Notes under the pieces: generated by a model | Seen by the model: only the letters and a program-made list of their open reading frames with translations | Told to the model about the DNA's origin: nothing | The model's database searches: none | Program-made: the position numbers and the translations under genes | From: an uncultured Alphaproteobacteria bacterium | Lineage (GTDB): Bacteria > Pseudomonadota > Alphaproteobacteria > RF32 > CAG-239 | Direction: 5' to 3' | DNA length: 15,321 nucleotides | Assembly (NCBI GenBank): GCA_900551585.1 | Contig: URWU01000013.1 | Span: 1 to 15,321 of the forward strand | Shown here: positions 1 through 8,040 of the stretch, in pieces | Numbering within the stretch: position 1 is the first letter of the stretch | How the letters are laid out: each line of letters begins with the position of its first letter

Positions 1-1
1 G

Positions 2-3000
2 TCCGGCAAAGAAACCTGCCACATCAAAATCGGCTGGACCCCTGTTGTTGCCGGCAATGTCCAAAATAACTTTCTGATTTCCTGGCATGAAACTAATGTC
101 AGCGCCCAAAATGCCAAATCGGAAAAGGTTCCGGTTATCGGCAATGCTGTTACCAAAGAAGAATGTAACTACTGTGAACCCGGCACCACCGGACCGTCTG
201 TTGCCGGCGTGAGCGGCAATGAAAATGTCCGCAATGCGGTCGGGACCGAAGGACAGCTTATCGGTAAAATTGATAATGACGGATTGGTGCGCGATGCCTC
301 TAATAATATCATCGGCCGTGTAAACAGCAACGGCATGGTGGTTGATAATGACGGCAATATCGTCGGCGTTGCCGAAAACCAGAAGGTTGTTCTCGATGAT
401 ACCGGCAATGTCATCGGCTATGTGAATGCCGAAGGTAAGGTTGTTGATAAAAACGGCGATGTCGGTCGTGTTATGCCTGACGGCACCGTCGTTGATAAAA
501 ACGGCACCGTTATCGGCAAATCAATCGAAACCGGTTATGTTTATGATAAAGACGGTAATATCATCGGCAAAGTTATGCCTGACGGCAGTGTTGTTGATAA
601 AAACGGCAATATTATCGGTCATGTCAACGAAAAAGGCGAAGTCGTCGATTTGAACGGCAATGTTATCGGCACCGTTTCCCGTCAGGGACGTGTCGCAATT
701 GATTCAAATGGCAACAAACTCGGCGTTGTTATGCCGAACGGAGCTGTTGTTGATGCGGCGGGAACAATTGTCGGTCATGTCGATAATAACGGCAATGTCG
801 TCAAAGACCGCATTGTCGGGATGCAGGGTAATAAAGCTAAAATCGCCAAAGATAAGACCGGCAAAGTCCTGGGCTATGTAAATGATAAAAACGAAGTTGT
901 CGGCAATGACGGCAAAGTGATTGCCAAAGTTGATAATAACGGCAATGTGTTGCAAAACAAGGTTCTCGGCAGCGTTGGCAAAAATGTGCGAATTGCCTAT
1001 GACAAAAACGGCAACCCGATTGGCTATGTGAATGAGGACGGCACGGTTGTCGATTTTGACGGTAATGTCATCGGCAAAATGCAGGCCGACGGTACAATCG
1101 TTGATAAGGACGGCAAAATCATCGGCAGAACGGCAAACCGGATTGCCTATGATGAAAACGGCAATCCGATAGGCTTTGTCAATGATGACGGTACGGTCGT
1201 CGATTTTAACGGCAACGTCATCGGCACCGTCGATAAGAACGGTAATGTTATTGATAAAAACGGCCGGGTTATCGGCCGCGTTAAAGGCGAGGCTAATCTG
1301 GCCGTTGATGACAAGGGAACGGTCATCGGTTTTGTTGATGAGGAAGGACAGGTTTTTGACCGTGACGGCAAAATAACCGGAACCGTCAGCGAAGACGGCA
1401 CGATTATCGGCAAAGATTTGGAAGTTGTCGGCAATACGGATACTCAGTCAAATGTAGCTCTTGACAATGACGGCAATATTATCGGTTATGTTGATGAAAA
1501 AGGTACTGTTGTTGATTTCACCGGCAATGAACTCGGTAAAATCAACGAAAACGGCAAAATTGTCAGCAATCGACCGGAAATTATCGGCTCGCTGGTTGAA
1601 ATCACCCGTATTCCGATTACGCCGCAAGGCTTTGTTTTGGGGACGGTCAGCAATGACGGCAGCGTTTTTGACGGAGCGCACCAGATTGTCGGCCGCGTCT
1701 TGTCAAACGGTCTGGTCAAAGATGTTTCCGGCTCGGAAGTCATTGCCCAAATGCTTAAAGGCGGTTTGGTTGTCGGTTACGGCTGCAAACAGATTGGCAT
1801 GCTTGACCGCGACGGCAAAGTTAAAAAGAATAATGAAGTTCTGGACGCCAGAGTCAACTTTGACGGCACGATTATCAATTCTGCCGGTGAATATCTCGGT
1901 GAAGTCGTACCTGTCGGCAAAGTTTTTGACAATAACTGCGCTTATCTGGGGGATGCCGGTGCCAACGGAATTGTTAAAAGCAGCTCCGGCAAATATGTCG
2001 GCTGCGTCAATCCGGACGGGTCTGTTTTAGATGAAAAAGGCCTGATTATCGGCAGCGTTCTGCGCAGCGGTCTGGTTGTTGATTATAATAACCGCTATCT
2101 GGGACAAATCGGCGATAACGGTCTGGTTATGAATAATGCCAAAGTGCCGGTCGGTTGTGTCGGAATCTCCGGTGAGGTTTTGAACAAAAAAGGCGGCTAT
2201 GTCGGCCGCGTCATCGGCCGCAAATATGCCTTTGATTTGGACGGCAATTTCTTAAACGTTGTTGATGATACCGGCATGGTTTCAATTAACGGCCAGCCGT
2301 CGGCTCATTTGTCGGTCAATAACCTGATTATGGACAGCAAAAACAACATTATCGGCGTGGCTCTTGATGATAAGGCCGTGATTGTCGATGCCAAGGGCAA
2401 AGTTTTGGGGCGTCCGTTTTATGACGGCCGCGTTTACAATGCCCGCGGCACCAATGTCGGTACAATCAAAGGCGACGGCACCAATTTTTATGGCAAAATC
2501 ATCGGTAAAATTGCGCCGACCGGTGAGGTTGTCGACTTTTTCGGTAAGCTGATAGGGTCATCGATTTTTGACGGCAGCGTCACAAACCGTTTTGGCGAAA
2601 AATTAGGCCATATTGACGCTAAAGGCAATTTCTTCAACAAAAAAGGCGAATATCAGGGAGCTGTTTTAACCCGCGGTGCAGCCATAGGTTATGACGGGTC
2701 TTATCTCGGCTTTGTTACCAGCTCCGGTAAAGTTCTTGATTTTGACGGCAAAGACAACGGTGCCGTTTCTTCAGACAGTAAAATTCTCAACAGCAAGGGC
2801 GAAGTGATTGGCGAAGTCATTCCCGAAAATATCGTTGTTGACATTTGGGGACATTATCAGGGCCATGTCAACGGGCTCGGCGATGTCATCGACTTGAAAA
2901 ACGATAATATAACCGCAATTTTGCCGGGCGGCGCAACGGATAAAAATTTGAGCCTGTTAAAGCAGGGAACAGTTATTGATTTCAGCGGTTCGGTCGTCGG

Positions 3001-3451
3001 TGCGGTTTTCCCGAACGGCAGCGTCATAGACAACCGCAATGTGGCCATCGGCAGAGCTTTGCCTGACGGCAGCATTATCAGCGATGCCGGCAAACTCTTC
3101 GGCGAGATTTTAGACGGCGATATTGTTATTGATAATAATGATAAAGTTGTGGGTTATGTAAATATTGATGGCACAATTACGGCAAAAGATGGTAAAGTTA
3201 TCGGCAGAACCTTATCCCGTGATTTGGCGGTGAGTGATAACGACAATATCCTTGGTAAAATTTTCAAAATTGGCGCGACAATTTTAGGAAATGATGGTAA
3301 ATATATAGGCAGATTATCACCCGAGGGTAAAGTTATCAACGCCGGAGGACAGAACATCGGCTATATCAAAAATAACGGTTCTTATATTGATTTGGATAAA
3401 AAAGTTTCTGGCTACGTTTTGCAGGAAGTCGCCAAAAACCGGAGGAATTAA
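2..3451 (+). CDS. Giant Gly/Asp-rich repeat protein with Ig-like N-terminal remnant (5' partial)
   Basis: The frame is open to the left edge, so the first ATG-like codon in the window (GTG at 209) is not the real start. 1149 codons are visible. Residues 1-50 read like the end of an Ig-like beta-sandwich of the choice-of-anchor/ASPM-SPD-2-HYDIN type: a Cys followed by 'IKIGWTPVVAGNV' and later 'VPVIGNAV'. A CxxC (CNYC, residues 55-58) and a Gly/Thr/Pro linker follow. From about residue 81 to the end the protein is a tandem array of a roughly 17-residue unit, IG-x-V-x-x-(D/N)-G-x-V-V-D-x-x-G-N-(V/I), probably folding as successive beta-hairpins. Early units are nearly identical and later ones degenerate; scattered Cys occur in the middle. 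No membrane segment or VirB10 domain is visible. It directly precedes, in frame, a DotG/VirB10-type protein built from the same repeat, so a structural role in the same periplasmic machine is inferred. Exact function is unknown. Confidence 0.85.
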   Translation, partial: SGKETCHIKIGWTPVVAGNVQNNFLISWHETNVSAQNAKSEKVPVIGNAVTKEECNYCEPGTTGPSVAGVSGNENVRNAVGTEGQLIGKIDNDGLVRDASNNIIGRVNSNGMVVDNDGNIVGVAENQKVVLDDTGNVIGYVNAEGKVVDKNGDVGRVMPDGTVVDKNGTVIGKSIETGYVYDKDGNIIGKVMPDGSVVDKNGNIIGHVNEKGEVVDLNGNVIGTVSRQGRVAIDSNGNKLGVVMPNGAVVDAAGTIVGHVDNNGNVVKDRIVGMQGNKAKIAKDKTGKVLGYVNDKNEVVGNDGKVIAKVDNNGNVLQNKVLGSVGKNVRIAYDKNGNPIGYVNEDGTVVDFDGNVIGKMQADGTIVDKDGKIIGRTANRIAYDENGNPIGFVNDDGTVVDFNGNVIGTVDKNGNVIDKNGRVIGRVKGEANLAVDDKGTVIGFVDEEGQVFDRDGKITGTVSEDGTIIGKDLEVVGNTDTQSNVALDNDGNIIGYVDEKGTVVDFTGNELGKINENGKIVSNRPEIIGSLVEITRIPITPQGFVLGTVSNDGSVFDGAHQIVGRVLSNGLVKDVSGSEVIAQMLKGGLVVGYGCKQIGMLDRDGKVKKNNEVLDARVNFDGTIINSAGEYLGEVVPVGKVFDNNCAYLGDAGANGIVKSSSGKYVGCVNPDGSVLDEKGLIIGSVLRSGLVVDYNNRYLGQIGDNGLVMNNAKVPVGCVGISGEVLNKKGGYVGRVIGRKYAFDLDGNFLNVVDDTGMVSINGQPSAHLSVNNLIMDSKNNIIGVALDDKAVIVDAKGKVLGRPFYDGRVYNARGTNVGTIKGDGTNFYGKIIGKIAPTGEVVDFFGKLIGSSIFDGSVTNRFGEKLGHIDAKGNFFNKKGEYQGAVLTRGAAIGYDGSYLGFVTSSGKVLDFDGKDNGAVSSDSKILNSKGEVIGEVIPENIVVDIWGHYQGHVNGLGDVIDLKNDNITAILPGGATDKNLSLLKQGTVIDFSGSVVGAVFPNGSVIDNRNVAIGRALPDGSIISDAGKLFGEILDGDIVIDNNDKVVGYVNIDGTITAKDGKVIGRTLSRDLAVSDNDNILGKIFKIGATILGNDGKYIGRLSPEGKVINAGGQNIGYIKNNGSYIDLDKKVSGYVLQEVAKNRRN
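242..3430 (+). repeat. Protein-level tandem array, about 17-aa unit (about 51 bp)
   Basis: Throughout this stretch the translation repeats the pattern IG-x-V-x-x-D-G-x-V-V-D-x-x-G-N at about 17 residues per unit, roughly sixty units by length (not individually counted). The first third (to about 1500) is close to consensus, for example IGKVMPDGSVVDKNGNI then IGHVNEKGEVVDLNGNV. Later units keep the Gly and Asp positions but vary elsewhere. I do not recognise it as a named repeat family. The hydrophobic/Gly alternation suggests a beta-solenoid or a chain of beta-hairpins. Confidence 0.85.
992..1291 (+). repeat. Two adjacent 150-bp higher-order repeats (50 aa each)
   Basis: Copies 992-1141 and 1142-1291 both begin with ATTGCCTATGA and encode IAYD-(K/E)-NGNPIG-(Y/F)-VN-(E/D)-DGTVVDF, each covering three 17-residue units. 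They are closely similar in their first half and diverge in the second. This shows the array grew by duplicating multi-unit blocks and not only single units. Confidence 0.75.
3441..3446 (+). promoter_or_regulatory. Shine-Dalgarno that decides the TTG start of the VirB10/DotG-like gene
   Basis: GGAGGA lies 8 bases before the TTG at 3455 and sits inside the last codons of the upstream gene. No ATG is nearby. The signal-peptide-like N-terminus begins exactly at this TTG, so the start is well supported, and translation of the two genes is probably coupled. Confidence 0.75.
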
Positions 3452-3454
3452 GTT

Positions 3455-6400
3455 TTGAAGTTGCAGTTTTTGAAGGCAGTAAAACAATTACGTCAATTAG
3501 CAAAAGTTTCGGCTTTTGCTTTTTGCGGTTTATGTTTGTGGACATCTGCCGCTGCGGCTCAGGAAATCACTGCAATAGATTTTAACGGCGATTTGCTTGG
3601 TAAGGTTATTCCCGACGGTAATGTCGTCAGCTTTGACAACCGCCTGATTGGTAATGTGACGGCAGACAGTCTGATTGTCAATTTTGACGGCGATTTAATC
3701 GGCGGCGTTGTTCCTCAGGGTATTGCCATTGCCAATGATACCAGCCTTTTGGGAAAAGTCAGCAATGACGGTACCGTCCGCCAACCTTCAGGAAAAGTAA
3801 TCGGTAAAGTCCTGCCTAACGGTTTGGTTGTTAATGATTTTTATGATGTTATCGGCGCCGTGCTGTTTCCGGGGCTGATTTATAATGATGAAGGCAAAAC
3901 TGTCGGCCGCCTGACCGGTGACGGTCTGTACACCAATCTCAAAGGCCAGTCGGTCGGTTTCATTACACCGGATGGCTATGCTTATCGTCGCGTCGGTGAT
4001 GATTTCATTCTTGACGGCCGGCTGATTTCTTCAAAAATGGTTGTTTCTTTGAACGGCGATTTTCTCGGCAGCGTTGTTCCCGGCGGTGAAGTCTCTGATT
4101 TTGACGGCAAAACGATTGGCAAAATCAAAGCCAACGGCTATGTTTATAATCAGAATAATGAAATTATCGGCCGCATTGTCAAATCCAGCTATGCTTTTGA
4201 TGATTTTGGCCGCTATCTCGGTTATGTCACTTATAACGGCGAAGTTATCAATAAAGGCAAAAGCCTCGGCCGCCAGCGTGCCGACGGATCGATTATCGAC
4301 GGCAAAGGCAAAGTTATCGGCTTTGCTTTGGATATTGCCTCAACGGCTACCAATCTGCAGGGACGCTATATCGGCCGCATTATGCCGGGTGGCGCTCTGG
4401 CTCGCGCCAAAGAATATTCCGGCCAAATCGGCGCTCGCGGCGACATCATCGCAACAGACGGTAAAATCAGTGGCCGCATCATCTCTTCCGGCCCCGTTTT
4501 CGATTACCGCGCTTCCTTAATCGGCCACGCTTTGAGCAACGGCCAGATGATTGCTCTGAGCGGTAACGCTATCGGCAAGATCATTTCCGGTCTGGCCTAT
4601 AATCTGCAGGGCAAGGTTATGGGCGCGACCAGTGCGCCGCGGCTGGTTATCAATGCCGATAACACGATTGCCGGCATGAGCGGTATCAACTCTACTCTGG
4701 CCAACGGCGAAGTTTCAAAATTAGTTTCGCCTTTCGGTTATGTCCTTTCTCCGGACGGTGCTTTCGGCGGCATGAGCACGGCCGCTTTGCCGATTTACAA
4801 CCAAATCGGTGCGGAAATTGCTCGTATCGGATTAAACGGCAAGGCCATGAGTTCCGGTAATGCCGAGGTCGGTAAGCTGACCCAGTCGGGAATGATTGTC
4901 GATGAACGCAATTTGATTTTGGGTCGCAGCCTGCTGGATAATTACGCTGTGAATGTTCGCGGCGATATCTTCGGCCAGCTGGCACAAAATAACCTGATTA
5001 TTGACAATAACAAAGCGATTGTTGCCAAAATCACGCCTGACAAAGCCGTTATCAAAACATCAACTGATAACAGTCCTGATATTATGCCGAAAATCGGTAC
5101 GGCATTCAACCGCCTTTTGGCAATGGATTTCAGCGGCGCTTTAATCGGCTATGCCGACCTCAGCGGCCGTGTTTTGGACTTTGACGGCACATCTGTCGGC
5201 CGCGTGGTTGAAAACGGTTATATCCTTGATAACAATAATATCCTCAGCGGTTATGCTTTGCCGCAAAATCTGGTCATTGACAACAAATGCAACGTCAGCG
5301 GTATCATCACGCCGCGCGGTGAAGTTCGTAATTTCAAAAATATTTATATGGGCCGCATACTGACCAACGGCCAGGTCATTGATGAAACCGGCAATGTCAT
5401 TGCCCATGCCGCTGTTCCGGGCGCGGTTATAGATTATAACGGCAATACGCTCGCCACCATGGGTGGCAACGGCCAGATTATAAACTATGACGGTCAGGTT
5501 TTGGGCTGCGTAGATTTCAAAAATCAGATTCGTAACAATAATAATATGATTATTGCAGCGCCGGTTGATTATGTTCCGGTCATTGATTTCAAAGATAAAA
5601 TCATCGGCCGCGTGACGATTGACGGTCAGGTTGTCGGAACGGATAACCAAAATCTGGGCTATATGCAGCCCGACGGAAATGTCAACAGCCGCACCGGAGC
5701 GCCGCTCGGCAATCTGTTCAAATATGCGGTTGCTTTTGATAATAACAACCGTTATCTCGGCCGCGTTGTTTCTGACGGAACCGTCCGTAATGAAAAATTT
5801 GAAGATTTGGGTAATGTCACTTTTGACGGAACCGTGATGAAAGGCACCAACAAAGTCGGCTATGCCCTCTATGATTTTTATGCTTATGACAATGATTTTA
5901 ATGCCGTTGCCCTGATAGGTAAAGACGGCGTTGTCCGCAACTTTAATAATAAAAATATCGGCAATTTGCAGCGCGGCTTTGTTATTGCTGCCGATGACAG
6001 CGTTGTTGCCCGCGGTAATCGTGATTTTTATATCCGTGACAATGCCAACATGATTTTGGGTGAGTTAAACCTGAACGGTGAAGTTCGCGGCAGTAACGGC
6101 GAAATTGTCGGCAAACTGGGCAATGCCGGAGAAATTACCGACAGCAACGGTTCGGTGATTGCCAATGCCAGACCGCTGCAGTATTACAGCCGGATTTTGG
6201 CTGTTCCGCAGCAGGAAATCGTCATCGACAGCGACGGCAGAATCATCGGTCATGTTGATGATAACGGCAATGTCGTAGATAAAAACGGCAAAATCATCGG
6301 CAAGAAAGATAAGGACGGCAATATCTTTGACAGTATGGGCCGCTTAATCGGCCGCGTTTTGAGCGGTGACAATAATAAAGTCTATGATGAAAAAGGCAAA

Positions 6401-8029
6401 TTGGTTGGTTATGTTAAACCTGATGGCACGGTTGTTGATGAAAACGGCAAAGAAGTCGGCAAGCTCAATGAAGACGGTACTGTCACCAACGCCAATAATG
6501 CCATTATCGGCGGAATTGGCAGCGACTGGTATGAACGCGTTGACATCAAACGCCCGCAGCGTCCGTCGGTAGAGCCGATTGTCGGTACGCCCGGAGACGG
6601 CAAAACCGTTGACAGCAAATACCGCCGCTCGCTGAATATTGCTCTGAGCCCGGACGGTACTTATATCGGTGATATTATGGATGACGGCAGCGTTGTTGAT
6701 AAAAAAGGCCGTGTTATCGGCCAAAAAACACCTGACGGCCTGGTTATTGACAGCAACGGTACCTTAATCGGTATTGAAGAAATCAAAAAGCCTGCCGGCG
6801 GAGAAATTTTTGTTCCGGCCGGAACTTTCGGAAAAGGCGCAGCTTACGGCATTGGTACCGGCCCCGGCGATAACTTAGGCCCCGGCGGCGGTTATGGCCC
6901 CGGAGAAAGATACAACACCCAGCGTGCGGCCGCTTTGTCTGTCGCGCAGGGTGAGCGCCGCCAGAATATGCAGGTTGGCAAAATCAGCAGCAATATTCGC
7001 AAAGAAGCTTTTGACGGAATGCAGAAAGACTGGTCAGAGCAGGGCATTGATAAGTCCAACTCGTCATGGCGTGTGGATATGAGCGAAATGATTTTGGCCG
7101 ACAAACCGATTCCGGCTGTTTTGGCCCGTTCAATCGATTCAAACAACCCGACGCCGGTAACCGCATTTGTTGAGCGAAATGTTTATGCCGAAGAAGGGCG
7201 CAATATTATCATTCCGGCCGGCAGCCGTTTCATTGGTGAATTTGGCAGTTTGTCTCCGACATCCGAAGCCTCTTCCGAAACAGCCAAGGTCACAATCAGC
7301 TGGCAGCGTTTGATTCGTCCGGACGGTTCAATGTTCAAATTTGACGGTTTGACGGCAGATGCCCAAGGCCGCGGCGGTGCTTTGGGATACTTGGATAAGC
7401 AGCTGTTCAAACGTTATACCATGCCAGTCATGACCTCTATTTTGACCAATACCATGGCTTATATGATGGCGCCCTCGGAAGATTCAACGACTGAAAACGA
7501 AACGCCGAAACAGCAGGCCGCCAATGACGCCCGCCAAAACTTCCTGGATCAGATGAACCAGATGTTTGAGCAGATTTTGCAGGATAAGTCGAACATTACC
7601 GCCATGTCATATGTTCCGGCCGGTACGCGTATTATCGTCTTCCCGAAAGTCGATTTGTGGCTGCGTAATATCGAAAGCGACAAAGAAGGCAGTTATGATT
7701 CGAATAAGGCAAATGTTCTGATTGACGATAATGCCCGCTTGAAAGGCGACAATTCCGGTGCAACGGTTCCGGGCGGCAACAATGCTTCGGGAACCGGCGG
7801 CAGCCAGGTCAGCTATTCTGAGGATAATGGCGGTGAACAGCCGAAATCGGCGCCGTTGATTGCCGAAGAGCCGCAAAAAGAAAAGACATCACCGCGTGTC
7901 GTTGTTGTTCCGCCTCCGCCGCCTTCATCGTCTTCTTCTTCGGGAAATCGAAGCACTTATACGCCTTCGACATCTTCAGGAAGCAGCTCGTCAGGCAGTA
8001 ACTCGCAGTCGGTGCCGCAATTGTTTTAA
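3455..8029 (+). CDS. dotG: DotG/IcmE/VirB10-family secretion channel protein with giant repeat region
   Basis: 1524 aa, TTG start. Residues 1-35 look like a Sec signal peptide or anchor: basic N-terminus, hydrophobic stretch FAFCGLCLW, then SAAAA before QE. Residues about 39-1110 are tandem 17-residue units of the same type as in the upstream gene. Then come a Gly-rich linker (about 1125-1150), a charged helical segment, and a VirB10/TrbI C-terminal domain (about 1205-1410). That domain shows PAGSRFIGEF (about 1253), WQRLIRPDG (1283), an AQGRGGALGYLD turn, a hydrophobic 'antenna' segment TMPVMTSILTNTMAYMM, and PAGTRIIVFPKVDLWL. The tail is acidic, then Pro/Ser-rich. In known type IV systems this domain forms the outer-membrane part of the channel and DotG/VirB10 spans the envelope. 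DotG of Legionella also carries repeats before this domain, but of another sequence; the length here exceeds the usual 1000 aa or so. If the signal peptide is cleaved the protein would lack the usual inner-membrane anchor. The family call is firm; the dotG orthology is moderate. Confidence 0.85.
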   Translation: MKLQFLKAVKQLRQLAKVSAFAFCGLCLWTSAAAAQEITAIDFNGDLLGKVIPDGNVVSFDNRLIGNVTADSLIVNFDGDLIGGVVPQGIAIANDTSLLGKVSNDGTVRQPSGKVIGKVLPNGLVVNDFYDVIGAVLFPGLIYNDEGKTVGRLTGDGLYTNLKGQSVGFITPDGYAYRRVGDDFILDGRLISSKMVVSLNGDFLGSVVPGGEVSDFDGKTIGKIKANGYVYNQNNEIIGRIVKSSYAFDDFGRYLGYVTYNGEVINKGKSLGRQRADGSIIDGKGKVIGFALDIASTATNLQGRYIGRIMPGGALARAKEYSGQIGARGDIIATDGKISGRIISSGPVFDYRASLIGHALSNGQMIALSGNAIGKIISGLAYNLQGKVMGATSAPRLVINADNTIAGMSGINSTLANGEVSKLVSPFGYVLSPDGAFGGMSTAALPIYNQIGAEIARIGLNGKAMSSGNAEVGKLTQSGMIVDERNLILGRSLLDNYAVNVRGDIFGQLAQNNLIIDNNKAIVAKITPDKAVIKTSTDNSPDIMPKIGTAFNRLLAMDFSGALIGYADLSGRVLDFDGTSVGRVVENGYILDNNNILSGYALPQNLVIDNKCNVSGIITPRGEVRNFKNIYMGRILTNGQVIDETGNVIAHAAVPGAVIDYNGNTLATMGGNGQIINYDGQVLGCVDFKNQIRNNNNMIIAAPVDYVPVIDFKDKIIGRVTIDGQVVGTDNQNLGYMQPDGNVNSRTGAPLGNLFKYAVAFDNNNRYLGRVVSDGTVRNEKFEDLGNVTFDGTVMKGTNKVGYALYDFYAYDNDFNAVALIGKDGVVRNFNNKNIGNLQRGFVIAADDSVVARGNRDFYIRDNANMILGELNLNGEVRGSNGEIVGKLGNAGEITDSNGSVIANARPLQYYSRILAVPQQEIVIDSDGRIIGHVDDNGNVVDKNGKIIGKKDKDGNIFDSMGRLIGRVLSGDNNKVYDEKGKLVGYVKPDGTVVDENGKEVGKLNEDGTVTNANNAIIGGIGSDWYERVDIKRPQRPSVEPIVGTPGDGKTVDSKYRRSLNIALSPDGTYIGDIMDDGSVVDKKGRVIGQKTPDGLVIDSNGTLIGIEEIKKPAGGEIFVPAGTFGKGAAYGIGTGPGDNLGPGGGYGPGERYNTQRAAALSVAQGERRQNMQVGKISSNIRKEAFDGMQKDWSEQGIDKSNSSWRVDMSEMILADKPIPAVLARSIDSNNPTPVTAFVERNVYAEEGRNIIIPAGSRFIGEFGSLSPTSEASSETAKVTISWQRLIRPDGSMFKFDGLTADAQGRGGALGYLDKQLFKRYTMPVMTSILTNTMAYMMAPSEDSTTENETPKQQAANDARQNFLDQMNQMFEQILQDKSNITAMSYVPAGTRIIVFPKVDLWLRNIESDKEGSYDSNKANVLIDDNARLKGDNSGATVPGGNNASGTGGSQVSYSEDNGGEQPKSAPLIAEEPQKEKTSPRVVVVPPPPPSSSSSSGNRSTYTPSTSSGSSSSGSNSQSVPQLF
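3569..6785 (+). repeat. Second tandem array of the about 17-aa unit inside the DotG-like gene
   Basis: The same IG-x-V-x-x-(D/N)-G-x-V-x-D pattern as the upstream array. Most of the array is diverged, with irregular unit lengths and several inserted loops. A block near 6226-6510 returns to the clean consensus seen at the start of the upstream gene (for example IGHVDDNGNVVDKNGKI). It ends just before the Gly-rich linker that leads to the VirB10-type domain. Confidence 0.85.
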
Positions 8030-8040
8030 GGAGAAGTGAA

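Noticed and set aside
242..3430. CRISPR array suggested by regular about 51-bp periodicity
   Set aside because: The periodicity is in the coding frame, the units are diverged and contiguous, and there are no unique spacers between identical repeats.
3440..3460. Frameshift or sequencing error splitting one gene
   Set aside because: There is no frame change, only a stop, and the downstream frame has its own strong Shine-Dalgarno and a signal-peptide-like start. It is kept as a question about evolutionary fission, not as an error call.
5141..5650. Long minus-strand open frame (169 aa) antisense to the DotG-like gene
   Set aside because: It is the shadow of the repeat array: the repeated GAT/GGC/AAT codons leave the opposite frames free of stops. 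The other antisense frames in 700-6700 have the same explanation.
242..6785. EF-hand or dockerin-like calcium binding suggested by D-x-D-G and D-K-N-G motifs
   Set aside because: The loops lack the full DxDxDG...E spacing and the flanking helices. The pattern fits beta-turns. Calcium binding cannot be excluded but is not supported.
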